A stretch of DNA of 12,048 bases. Origin: CAYMUN01 sp964440265. Lineage in GTDB: Bacteria; Patescibacteriota; Saccharimonadia; Saccharimonadales; UBA4665. The first letter of the stretch is position 1; every line of letters begins with the position of its first letter. Below, one piece after another: positions 6,354 to 12,048 of this stretch. The position numbers were made by a program, and so were the translations under genes. The DNA lies in contig CAYTRU010000028.1 in assembly GCA_964440265.1 (NCBI GenBank), positions 1 to 12,048 of the forward strand, in the 5' to 3' direction. The notes below the pieces were generated by a model. That model was not told the DNA's origin, did no database searches, and was given only the letters and a program-made list of their open reading frames with translations.

Positions 6354-6387
6354 TTGCACTATACGATAGCCGATCGTCATAATACAA
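6354..6387. promoter_or_regulatory. Interleaved divergent promoters with central inverted repeat
   Basis: Plus strand: TTGCAC (6354-6359), 18-bp spacer, CATAAT (6378-6383), start about 6390. Minus strand: TTGTAT (6382-6387), 18-bp spacer, TATAGT (6358-6363), start about 6351. The -10 of each overlaps the -35 of the other, so only one polymerase can bind at a time. Between them ACGAT-N5-ATCGT (6363-6377) is a perfect inverted repeat that could hold an operator for both. Confidence 0.5.
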
Positions 6388-6400
6388 GCTCGACTTTGCT

Positions 6401-6859
6401 ATGCTAGAAGGTATGGGCGTATCACCTAATAAAACAGCTGCCAGCGCCACCCTGCACTGCCTCACTGGTTGTGCAATTGGCGAGGTACTCGGCATGATTG
6501 TAGCTACATGGCTGCAACTGTCTAACGTAGTAAGCATCGGGCTGTCAATCGTGCTAGCCTTTGGCTTCGGCTACAGCCTAAGCATCCGCCCGCTTTTAAA
6601 ACACGGTCTGGGTTTGCATAGGGCTTTGAAACTAGCGCTGGCCGCGGATACAGCTTCAATCACCACGATGGAATTGGCTGACAATGGCTTTATCCTACTC
6701 GTGCCGGGCGCCATCCAAGCAGGCCTCAACACCTGGCTTTTCTGGCTTAGCCTGGCTGCTTCGCTGGTGATAGCGTTCCTGGTGGCCTTTCCCGTCAACA
6801 AATACTTAATCGGTCGCGGCAAAGGTCACGCCGTAATTCACTCCTACCACACTCACTAG
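6401..6859 (+). CDS. DUF4396 family membrane protein
   Basis: A 152-residue integral membrane protein. The HCLTGCAIGEVLG stretch (residues 19-31), the GYSLSIRPLL segment (58-67) and the ASITTMELADN segment (85-95) are the pattern I associate with DUF4396 (His, Gly-Cys and Glu in the first helix). About four hydrophobic segments are visible: 24-40, 45-65, 97-112 and 113-131. The chain ends PVNKYLIGRGKG and a His-rich tail (HAVIHSYHTH). The function of the family is not established; conserved polar His/Cys/Glu in a membrane helix hints at metal or small-ion handling, but that is speculative. The start is ATG 6401 with a predicted 11-nt leader and no ribosome-binding site; ATG 6413 is an alternative. 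The gene is divergent from the gene before it with interleaved promoters. Confidence 0.8.
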   Translation: MLEGMGVSPNKTAASATLHCLTGCAIGEVLGMIVATWLQLSNVVSIGLSIVLAFGFGYSLSIRPLLKHGLGLHRALKLALAADTASITTMELADNGFILLVPGAIQAGLNTWLFWLSLAASLVIAFLVAFPVNKYLIGRGKGHAVIHSYHTH

Positions 6860-6860
6860 C

Positions 6861-6879
6861 CAGGCGGCCTACTCGCCTG
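6861..6879. terminator. GC-rich hairpin between convergent genes
   Basis: CAGGCG and CGCCTG form a perfect 6-bp stem with a 7-base loop, starting right after the DUF4396 stop and just before the permease stop. It has no T-tract on either side, so it is at best a weak bidirectional terminator or transcript-end stabiliser. Confidence 0.4.
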
Positions 6880-6881
6880 CC

Positions 6882-7613
6882 CTAATTGGCGTCACGTCTG
6901 ATAAAGAGCAGCCAAGCTAGCAGCCAGCCGACAACAATGTACACCATAACAGTCACGGCAGCGCGCTCGTAGGAAGTTGCGCCACGTTCGATAACTGCAA
7001 ACAGCGACCGAAAAGGTAAATACTTCTCGTTGATCTGAAAGGCAAACACCAGCAGTGGTTCTAGCGTAAAGGGCATGAGGAAAAATAAGACGATGGCGCC
7101 GGTTTGAGAGCGAATGATTGTCGCAAATAATAATGCTAACATCGAAAATCCCCAGCCCATGAAGGCTACACGCCACCACAGGTCGCCGATCGGTATAATC
7201 TGGTCAGCCATACTATAGCCGGCAGCTTGGACACCCAAAGCCGTCAGCGGAGGTGCTAGAAAGCCAAAGATCGATGCCGCAATGATGGCAAAGGCACTGA
7301 CTACCAGGAACTTAGCCAGCAGAATAGTCGTGCGATTCTTGGCTGAAGTCAGGGTATACATAATGGTGTTGTAGCGATACTCATGTGTCATAGACAGCAT
7401 GCCTATTAGTGAGATAAACACCGCAAAAAAGGTGGCCGCGGAAGTAACAGAACCTGCCAATAAGTCTGAGTTATACATAGCTCCCGGAGCAGACCTGTAA
7501 CCAGTGGCATAAAAGGTGGCAATGATTTCCAGCAGCAGCGTCAGTCCAAGAATGACATACGTCGAGCGAATGCTCAGCAATTTTCGGCATTCCGCCTTGA
7601 GGGCCGAGATCAT
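6882..7613 (-). CDS. ABC-2 type exporter permease
   Basis: A 243-residue permease with about six membrane segments (residues 18-37, 57-76, 99-122, 147-168, 170-194 and 219-238). The opening MISALKAECRKLLSIRSTY, a short amphipathic helix before the first membrane span, is typical of ABC-2 half-permeases. The cytoplasmic loop HEYRYNTIMYTLTSAKNRTT (76-95) matches the E-x-R-x-x-T coupling loop of BcrB/NatB-like permeases. Its ATG overlaps the stop of the ATPase gene (ATGA, 7610-7613), so both subunits are made in a coupled manner. With that ATPase it should form an exporter; the substrate (antimicrobial peptide, lipid or ion) cannot be told from sequence. Confidence 0.85.
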   Translation of the reverse strand: MISALKAECRKLLSIRSTYVILGLTLLLEIIATFYATGYRSAPGAMYNSDLLAGSVTSAATFFAVFISLIGMLSMTHEYRYNTIMYTLTSAKNRTTILLAKFLVVSAFAIIAASIFGFLAPPLTALGVQAAGYSMADQIIPIGDLWWRVAFMGWGFSMLALLFATIIRSQTGAIVLFFLMPFTLEPLLVFAFQINEKYLPFRSLFAVIERGATSYERAAVTVMVYIVVGWLLAWLLFIRRDAN

Positions 7614-8521
7614 GACTTGTTCCCCGTCTGCGTTTTGTATTCCTGGCTGCCAGCAGTCAGCTCCAAAAATGCTTCTTCAAGAGAAGGGGCATGGTTTACC
7701 AGCTCCAGTACTGGTACACCAGCGGCAAAGGCCAGTTGGCCGATATCGTCAGTCTTTTTGCCGGTAACTTTTAGGCCTTGGTCCAGTTTTTCAAAGGTCA
7801 CCTGAGCCTGGCTCAGAGCAGCCTCCAGTTTGTCCCGGTGGGTCGTCCGCACGAATACACTGGCATGTCCGCTACCGGCGATGAGATCAGCAGCTGTAGT
7901 ATCGGCGATCAAGCGACCCTTGCCGATGACCACAATGTTGTCGGCCATCTGCGACATTTCACTGAGCAGATGGCTAGACACGAAAACGGCATTGCCCTTA
8001 GCAGCATAGTCTTTGATAAATTGCCGCAGCCAAGCGATGCCCTCCGGGTCAAGCCCATTTGCCGGCTCGTCCAGCAGCAAGTACTTTGGCTGGCCCAATA
8101 TAGCAGCAGCGATACCCAACCGCTGACTCATACCCAAGGAAAACTTACCTGGTCCTTTCTTGGCAACTTCCTTCAGGCCGACGATATCTAGTACTTCGTC
8201 CACACGACCGGGCGATACACCACCGGCGTCGGCTAAGACCATGAGGTGATTGCGTGCGGTGCGTGTCGGGTGATAAGCCTTGGCCTCCAGCAAAATACCG
8301 ACGGCCTGTGAGGGTTGCACATACTCATAGAGTCGCTTACCGTCAAAGGTCGTACTGCCCGGTCCGTTATCTAGTCCCAGCATCAAGCGCATCGTCGTAG
8401 ATTTGCCCGACCCGTTCGGCCCCAGAAAGCCTGTCACATGCCCCTCATGCACCTTAAACGATAGATCGTCGACTGCTACTTTCTTGCGGTAGCGCTTCGA
8501 CAGGTGTGCGGCTTCAATCAT
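7610..8521 (-). CDS. ABC exporter ATP-binding subunit (BcrA/DrrA type)
   Basis: A 303-residue nucleotide-binding subunit. Walker A is GPNGSGKST (34-42). The Q-loop position reads GILLEAKAYHPT, with Glu79 in place of the usual Gln, as in many BcrA-type proteins. The signature is degenerate, SLGMSQRLGIA (128-138) instead of LSGGQ, also typical of bacitracin-type transporters. Walker B is KYLLLDEP (146-153), followed by the D-loop GLDP and the switch His184 in VSSHLLSE. Residues 210-303 form the usual C-terminal extension with an APSLEEAFLELT motif. It pairs with the permease translated right behind it. A -10 box (TATAGT on minus, 8530-8535) would start the transcript 2 nt before the ATG; the -35 is poor. 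AGAGG only 3 nt from the ATG is too close for normal use. Confidence 0.93.
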   Translation of the reverse strand: MIEAAHLSKRYRKKVAVDDLSFKVHEGHVTGFLGPNGSGKSTTMRLMLGLDNGPGSTTFDGKRLYEYVQPSQAVGILLEAKAYHPTRTARNHLMVLADAGGVSPGRVDEVLDIVGLKEVAKKGPGKFSLGMSQRLGIAAAILGQPKYLLLDEPANGLDPEGIAWLRQFIKDYAAKGNAVFVSSHLLSEMSQMADNIVVIGKGRLIADTTAADLIAGSGHASVFVRTTHRDKLEAALSQAQVTFEKLDQGLKVTGKKTDDIGQLAFAAGVPVLELVNHAPSLEEAFLELTAGSQEYKTQTGNKS

Positions 8522-8597
8522 ATGCCTCTACTATACAGCATGCTCTGACCGTTCGCTGCTCTATCCACTAATGATCATGGACACCTCTTTTTGAAGG

Positions 8598-8627
8598 TGT
8601 ACAGAATTCTGTACATTTCACTGTACA
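8598..8627. repeat. Three TGTACA boxes with 12-bp period
   Basis: TGTACA occurs at 8598-8603, 8610-8615 and 8622-8627, each separated by 6 bp. The first two with their spacer form a perfect 18-bp palindrome (TGTACAGAATTCTGTACA). The arrangement looks like an array of binding sites for a dimeric regulator; it lies 77 bp upstream of the ABC exporter start and about 230 bp upstream of the 8859 gene. Confidence 0.6.
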
Positions 8628-8724
8628 TACTGAAATAACAGAGTCATTGTAAATAAGCATTAATTTGATGCAATCATAATCATAAACGGAATAAACATAA
8701 TTAAGCTATAAACAAAAAATAATC

Positions 8725-8742
8725 GTGTGATATATTTCACAC
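8725..8742. promoter_or_regulatory. CRP/FNR-like inverted repeat
   Basis: GTGTGA-TATATT-TCACAC is a perfect inverted repeat whose core TGTGA-N6-TCACA equals the enterobacterial CRP consensus core. Whether this organism has a CRP family regulator is unknown; another dimeric regulator could use it. It sits about 117 bp before the 8859 gene, in AT-rich DNA, and about 34 bp upstream of a TATACT box. Confidence 0.45.
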
Positions 8743-8858
8743 CTAAAATTCATAAATATGTTGGCATACCGGCGTATACTAATAGTCATAAGAAGAAATC
8801 AAGAGAGTTTAATAGATTTAGCAAGTTATATAAAAAACGAGAGAAAGGCTTATAAATT

Positions 8859-9311
8859 ATGACAGGCCCTGCAGTACAGGAAAGTCTGCGCAAGGTTGAA
8901 CCAGGTGAAGTATTGGGTACTGTCAGAGTACCTATAGGTACTCGGGGGCTACTTAGAGATGTGTGTACCTTATACCAAGGCAGGCTCCCTGCTCATAGTC
9001 CACTCGCTGATGAAAGATTTCAAATATACGTTGCTACCATGCCTGGGAGCGAAGAACCGGAGTTAGCAGTAGCAGTTGAGAGAACACGTATTCACGATTC
9101 AAACGTTGGTATAGAATTACTGGATTTACAGTCGCCGCTGCCTGACCCTGGATTAATCGCCGGGGCAGTGAGAGTAGCCCTGGAACTTAGTAATGCACCG
9201 TATGGAACAATTAGTCGCGATTTAACCAATGTGCCAGAAGCTTTACTCGAACAAGCTGGTTTCTTGCATGATAGCCATACTGGTGATATGCACGTTCGGG
9301 CTGCTGCCTAA
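8859..9311 (+). CDS. Hypothetical protein, possibly GNAT-like
   Basis: A 150-residue soluble protein I do not firmly recognise. No signal peptide or membrane segment is visible. Residues 50-90 alternate like beta strands (RFQIYVATM, ELAVAVERTRI, GIELLDL). After PGLIAGAVRVALELSNAPYGTI (helix then strand), the stretch NVPEALLEQAGFLHD (124-138) resembles the N-x-x-A-x-x-L-x-x-x-GF motif B of GNAT enzymes. The acetyl-CoA loop R-x-x-G-x-G is absent, so it may be a degenerate GNAT fold or a look-alike. AAAGG lies 10 nt before the ATG, slightly far. The gene has a long AT-rich upstream region with several operator-like repeats, more regulatory DNA than any neighbour. Its TAA overlaps the stop of the convergent dus gene by 4 bp. 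Confidence 0.72.
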   Translation: MTGPAVQESLRKVEPGEVLGTVRVPIGTRGLLRDVCTLYQGRLPAHSPLADERFQIYVATMPGSEEPELAVAVERTRIHDSNVGIELLDLQSPLPDPGLIAGAVRVALELSNAPYGTISRDLTNVPEALLEQAGFLHDSHTGDMHVRAAA

Positions 9312-10294
9312 TTTATAAGCAAGGTCTTCAGCAGTTCAGCGCTGGTCATTGCGTGCATTAGTTGCTCGCGCAGTTCTTTAGCACCGTCAAAGTTGTTGAT
9401 ATAAATCTTGCAGAATTTATTGAGGGTCTGGACAGGTCGTTCGCGGTTTTGCCAGGTAGCGGCGAAGAGCTCAATGTGCTGTTTATATAAGGCTCTGCGC
9501 TCGGCTTCCGTGTAGTCTGGCCAGGGGCTGTCTTTGGCAAACATAAAGGGGTCGTGAAAGATACCACGGCCGATCATGATGCCGTCCAAGTGATACTTGT
9601 CGGCTAGCTCCAGGCCTTGTCGGCGGCTAAGGACGTCGCCGTTGCCGATTAGCAAGGTGTGCGGCGCCAGGCGGTCACGCAGCTCCCTGGCCTGGCCTAT
9701 CAGCCCCCAGTCGGCCGGTACATCGCTCATCTGGCGCTTGGTACGACCGTGCACTGTCAGAGCTTGCAGGTTTTGGTGGAGCAGAAATTCAATCCAGGTC
9801 AAGTCTACCTGATCATAGCCCAGTCTGGTTTTCACGCTGAGTGGTAAACGATCAGCCAGACCTTTTTGGGTGGCCTTGATGATGGCCTCAGCCAAGGGTC
9901 GGTCGTTGATGAGGGCCGAGCAGGTACCATTTTTGACCTCTGTCTTTTGCGGGCAACCCATGTTTAGGTCGACGCCTGCGAAATTTGTGCCTTCGGCCGC
10001 GCCCAATTCGCGTGCAAAAGTACCATCAGCCAATTGCTGCGCCGTTTTATAAAAATTTTCTGGGTCTTTACCCCAGATCTGGGCAATCAGTGGCGGTTCA
10101 TTTGGTGAAAAACGTAGTTTTTTCAAAAGTTTTGGCCGGCCCGGACTCTGCAAACCATCGACATTTACAAATTCTGTGACACAGAGGTCCGGCGCCGCAC
10201 AGCCAGCCACGATCTGCCGAAACACCGTATCGGTCACATCATCCATTGGCGCCAAAACGAAGAATGGCTTGGGTAACTCTCTGAAAACATCCAT
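9308..10294 (-). CDS. dus: tRNA-dihydrouridine synthase (Dus family)
   Basis: A 328-residue FMN enzyme that reduces uridine to dihydrouridine in the D-loop of tRNA in the cytoplasm. A TIM-barrel with family motifs in order is visible: FFVLAPMDDVTD (11-22, FMN binding), LIAQIWGKDP (69-78), VDLNMGCPQK (108-117) with the catalytic Cys114, SVKTRLGYD (153-161), LTVHGRTKRQ (179-188), LLIGNGDV (214-221) and GIMIGRGIF (238-246). The C-terminal 70 residues are the helical tRNA-binding domain. The length is usual for the family. Which Dus type (A, B or C-like) cannot be settled by eye. No ribosome-binding site precedes the ATG, but TACAAT ends exactly 6 bp before it, so the message may be leaderless; alternatively it is read through from the ABC permease gene, 36 bp upstream. 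Confidence 0.95.
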   Translation of the reverse strand: MDVFRELPKPFFVLAPMDDVTDTVFRQIVAGCAAPDLCVTEFVNVDGLQSPGRPKLLKKLRFSPNEPPLIAQIWGKDPENFYKTAQQLADGTFARELGAAEGTNFAGVDLNMGCPQKTEVKNGTCSALINDRPLAEAIIKATQKGLADRLPLSVKTRLGYDQVDLTWIEFLLHQNLQALTVHGRTKRQMSDVPADWGLIGQARELRDRLAPHTLLIGNGDVLSRRQGLELADKYHLDGIMIGRGIFHDPFMFAKDSPWPDYTEAERRALYKQHIELFAATWQNRERPVQTLNKFCKIYINNFDGAKELREQLMHAMTSAELLKTLLIN

Positions 10295-10300
10295 CTAGCT

Positions 10301-10313
10301 ATTGTAGGCCTAC
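10301..10313 (-). promoter_or_regulatory. Possible -10 box and palindrome before dus
   Basis: On minus TACAAT (10301-10306) ends 6 bp before the dus ATG, so the start point would fall on the A of ATG. It partly overlaps the perfect palindrome GTAGGCCTAC (10304-10313). No convincing -35 is present at 16-18 bp. Confidence 0.35.
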
Positions 10314-10330
10314 GCTTAAAATGATTACAG

Positions 10331-11446
10331 TTACTCCCATTTGAAGGAGCGGAAAGCGATGGCGTAGATCAACAGGAACCAGGCGGCCATCAGACCGAGC
10401 TGGGGGCCGAGATCGAGTAAATGCTTACCTTCGGTGGTCAACAGTCGCAAGCCATCGATGACTGGTGTCAAAGGCAGATAGTCCGTAATGTGCTGCAGCC
10501 AATGTGGCATCAGGAAACGAGGAAAGAATGTGCCAGACAGGAAGAGCATCGGAAAGACGATGATATTAGCCAGCGGTGCTGCCTGACGCTCATTTTTGGC
10601 CCAACCGCCGATAGCCAGACCGATACCCAGGATCATAAAAATACTGACGATGGTAAACAGCAGGATCTCTGGATAATTACCGTTGATCTTGAGGTGGAAG
10701 AACTTTATGGCCACAGCGAACTGGACGCCAATCGATATGATACCGGTGACCGCCTGGCTGAACATAGTCGCCATAAAGTACTGCCAAGTTTTTAGCGGCG
10801 TAGTATGCAAGCGACGCAGAATGCCCTGCTTCTTAAGTTCCGGGAAGACATTGACCGGACCAAAGATACCAAGACCAATGATCGAGAAGCCTAGCAGGCC
10901 AGCGAAGGTGTAGTCAAAGGCAGTCAGACTCTTTTCATTGAGCTCTTTCGGGGCGACCGTAAACGGTTCAACGTTCTTGACCAGCTTACCGTTGATCTGT
11001 TTAAAGACGCCGTCAAGCACCGAAGTGAGCGTCTGGCCGGTGCCCGAACTAGTATGGTTGTAGAGCAGCTGCGCCTGACCAGTCGGATACGTCTGGCCCG
11101 GTTTCACCACCCCAAAGTCCGGTGGCAAGATAACGATACCGTCAATCTGGCTCTTACTCATCTTGTCTTTGGCGTCGGCCAGGGTTTTGATGGATTTGTC
11201 AGGCCTGAAGATCTTGCTTTTTTCTAGCTGACTCGTAAAGCGAGTGGAAAATGAGGTTTTAGACTGGTTGAGGATGGCGACATTGAACGAGGCGTTGTTG
11301 TTGCCGCTGCTGAAGCTACCAAAGACAAAGAGGAAGATCAAGGGGAAGATGATGCCGAAAAACTGGGCCAGACGATCACGGAAGAAGCGGCGGGTGCTGA
11401 GTTTGGTAAAGACTAGTACGGTACGTAGCTGTTGCTTGATGGTCAT
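10331..11446 (-). CDS. ABC-2 type transporter permease (DrrB/YhgE-like)
   Basis: A 371-residue permease of full ABC-2 architecture: a cytoplasmic amphipathic N-terminus (FTKLSTRRFFRDRLAQFF), a first membrane segment (30-46), a large outer domain (47-175), then five membrane segments (about 178-200, 224-250, 261-283, 291-308 and 346-365). The loop VFPELKKQGILRRLHTTPLK (200-219) is the E-x-x-x-G-x-x-x-R-L coupling loop typical of daunorubicin/multidrug exporters, and FLSGTFFPRFLMPHWLQHIT (302-321) the usual SG-x-FFP motif. The start is ATG 11446, 2 nt after the stop of the ATPase gene, so the two are coupled in one operon. The substrate is unknown: a hydrophobic drug, lipid or cell-wall precursor. 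Confidence 0.92.
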   Translation of the reverse strand: MTIKQQLRTVLVFTKLSTRRFFRDRLAQFFGIIFPLIFLFVFGSFSSGNNNASFNVAILNQSKTSFSTRFTSQLEKSKIFRPDKSIKTLADAKDKMSKSQIDGIVILPPDFGVVKPGQTYPTGQAQLLYNHTSSGTGQTLTSVLDGVFKQINGKLVKNVEPFTVAPKELNEKSLTAFDYTFAGLLGFSIIGLGIFGPVNVFPELKKQGILRRLHTTPLKTWQYFMATMFSQAVTGIISIGVQFAVAIKFFHLKINGNYPEILLFTIVSIFMILGIGLAIGGWAKNERQAAPLANIIVFPMLFLSGTFFPRFLMPHWLQHITDYLPLTPVIDGLRLLTTEGKHLLDLGPQLGLMAAWFLLIYAIAFRSFKWE

Positions 11447-11448
11447 GC

Positions 11449-12048
11449 TTAATCCTTGAGACCTTTCCCTGTCAAATCGATAAAGACGTCATCTAGGTTG
11501 GCTTGCTGGACTTGCTCTTCTTTGGTGAAACCGCGGTCCAGTAGCTGCTTAATCAGCTTTCGAGGGGTGTCCAGCGCGATAATCTTGCCGCTGTCCATGA
11601 TTGCCACGCGGTCACACAGCAGCTCGGCTTCATCGAGATAATGCGTGGTCATGATGACCGTCACGCCACGATCGCGGACCTCGCGAATAAGATCCCAGAG
11701 ATTGCGGCGAGCTCCAGGGTCTAGGCCGGTGGTCGGCTCATCGAGGAAGAAAACTTTGGGATTGTGTACGAGGGCCGCGGCGATACTCAGACGTTGACGC
11801 TGGCCGCCAGATAACTGCTCGGCGTAACTCTTAGCTTTTTCGCCAAGCTGCACATCATCTAGAAATTCTTGGGCGTTAACTTTTTCGCCGTAAGCCGCCG
11901 CGAACAGTTCGATAATTTCTGTCAACTTCTGCTTGTCTTGGAAAGCTGGTGTCTGCGGCTGCACGCCAATGATTTGCTTGACCTGATCGGGCTGCTTGGC
12001 AACATCAAGGCCATTGAGGGTAATCTTGCGGCCATCGAACTCACGAAG
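11449..12048 (-). CDS. ABC transporter ATPase, N-terminus outside window
   Basis: The frame is open to the right edge, so the gene is partial: 199 residues are visible and Walker A is missing. A GTG at 11964 is inside the conserved domain and is not the start. The visible part begins with LREFDGRKITLNGLDV (the strand and loop after Walker A). It then shows the Q-loop IIGVQPQTPAF, an intact signature QLSGGQRQRLSIA, Walker B KVFFLDEPTTGLDP and the H-loop TTHYLDEAE. The C-terminal extension ends in ANLDDVFIDLTGKGL, the DDVF-x-x-LTG ending typical of DrrA/NatA-type subunits. It partners the permease translated directly behind it, together forming a second exporter, distinct from the BcrA-type one at 6882-8521. 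Confidence 0.95.
   Translation of the reverse strand, partial: LREFDGRKITLNGLDVAKQPDQVKQIIGVQPQTPAFQDKQKLTEIIELFAAAYGEKVNAQEFLDDVQLGEKAKSYAEQLSGGQRQRLSIAAALVHNPKVFFLDEPTTGLDPGARRNLWDLIREVRDRGVTVIMTTHYLDEAELLCDRVAIMDSGKIIALDTPRKLIKQLLDRGFTKEEQVQQANLDDVFIDLTGKGLKD

Larger units (their letters stand above)
8522..8858. other. AT-rich gene-free regulatory region
   Basis: A 337-bp gap between two divergent genes, the longest in the window, with no coding frame. The first 60 bp hold the weak promoter of the ABC exporter operon and small palindromes (AGCATGCT at 8537-8544, ATGATCAT at 8571-8578). ACACCT and AGGTGT (8581-8600) pair across 8 bp. Next come three TGTACA boxes (8598-8627). From 8630 to 8858 the DNA is strikingly richer in A and T than the genes and contains a TGTGA-N6-TCACA site. 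A possible -10 (TATACT, 8775-8780) for the 8859 gene lacks a good -35. No tRNA or hairpin with a T-tract is seen. Confidence 0.6.

Noticed and set aside
6340..6537. N-terminal extension of the 5206-6339 gene up to 6537
   Set aside because: It overlaps the divergent DUF4396 gene, lacks membrane or domain features, and the ATG at 6339 has its own AAAGGA site and promoter.
4372..7613. Recoded UGA (code 25, as in Gracilibacteria)
   Set aside because: TGA terminates padR and the ABC ATPase in normal ATGA overlaps, and no gene shows in-frame TGA at conserved positions.
8581..8600. ACACCT/AGGTGT stem-loop as a terminator
   Set aside because: There is no T-tract on either strand and it lies between divergent genes, where a terminator would serve nothing.
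8561..8858. Replication origin, from AT-rich DNA and a DnaA-box-like CTATCCACT
   Set aside because: Only one imperfect 7/9 match is seen, with no dnaA, dnaN or other origin genes nearby.
11449..11964. Complete short ABC ATPase starting at GTG 11964
   Set aside because: The frame continues to the window edge with conserved ABC sequence and the 11964 codon falls inside the Q-loop, so the gene is partial.

Overview
The window reads as a compact bacterial chromosome segment of roughly balanced base composition. Genes are small and closely packed, and many are membrane proteins. The code is the standard bacterial one: TGA is a real stop in at least two genes (at 4372 and 7610, both in ATGA overlaps). 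The mix of a PadR-PspC pair, several membrane proteins of unknown function, two BcrA/Drr-type ABC exporters and a tRNA-dihydrouridine synthase would fit a Candidatus Saccharibacteria (TM7/Patescibacteria) genome or a Gram-positive-like relative. That assignment is inference; no rRNA or other marker gene is present.

Layout. (A) 1-2137, minus strand, an accessory-looking block: an 88-aa protein and a winged-helix protein form a two-gene operon (2137-1413). A GNAT acetyltransferase follows with its own strong, apparently leaderless promoter. A 270-bp stretch with a decayed coding fragment comes next, then a gene running off the left edge whose C-terminal half carries a JAMM/MPN-like HxHP...SxxD signature. 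(B) 2319-5171, envelope genes: a membrane-anchored HtrA-like serine protease on plus, convergent with a PadR-PspC operon on minus, and a small two-helix membrane protein divergent from padR. (C) 5206-8521: a membrane-anchored protein whose outer part looks internally duplicated and carries two Cys pairs, divergent from a DUF4396 membrane protein with interleaved promoters, then a two-gene ABC exporter operon on minus. (D) 8522-8858: a 337-bp, AT-rich, gene-free region with three TGTACA boxes spaced exactly 12 bp apart and a perfect TGTGA-N6-TCACA site. (E) 8859-12048: an unrecognised 150-aa protein on plus, convergent with a dus gene, and upstream of dus a second ABC exporter (permease plus the C-terminal part of an ATPase cut by the window edge).

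Working together: regions B and C read as cell-surface homeostasis, with an envelope-stress type PspC under a PadR repressor, an outward-facing protease and exporters. PadR probably represses its own operon through a perfect inverted repeat that places the -10 box in its centre. A recurring theme is very short predicted 5' leaders (0-17 nt), some too short for a ribosome-binding site, which suggests frequent leaderless translation. Nothing here is a CRISPR array, tRNA, rRNA or insertion sequence. The least explained parts are the left-hand JAMM/winged-helix/GNAT block and the regulatory region at 8522-8858.
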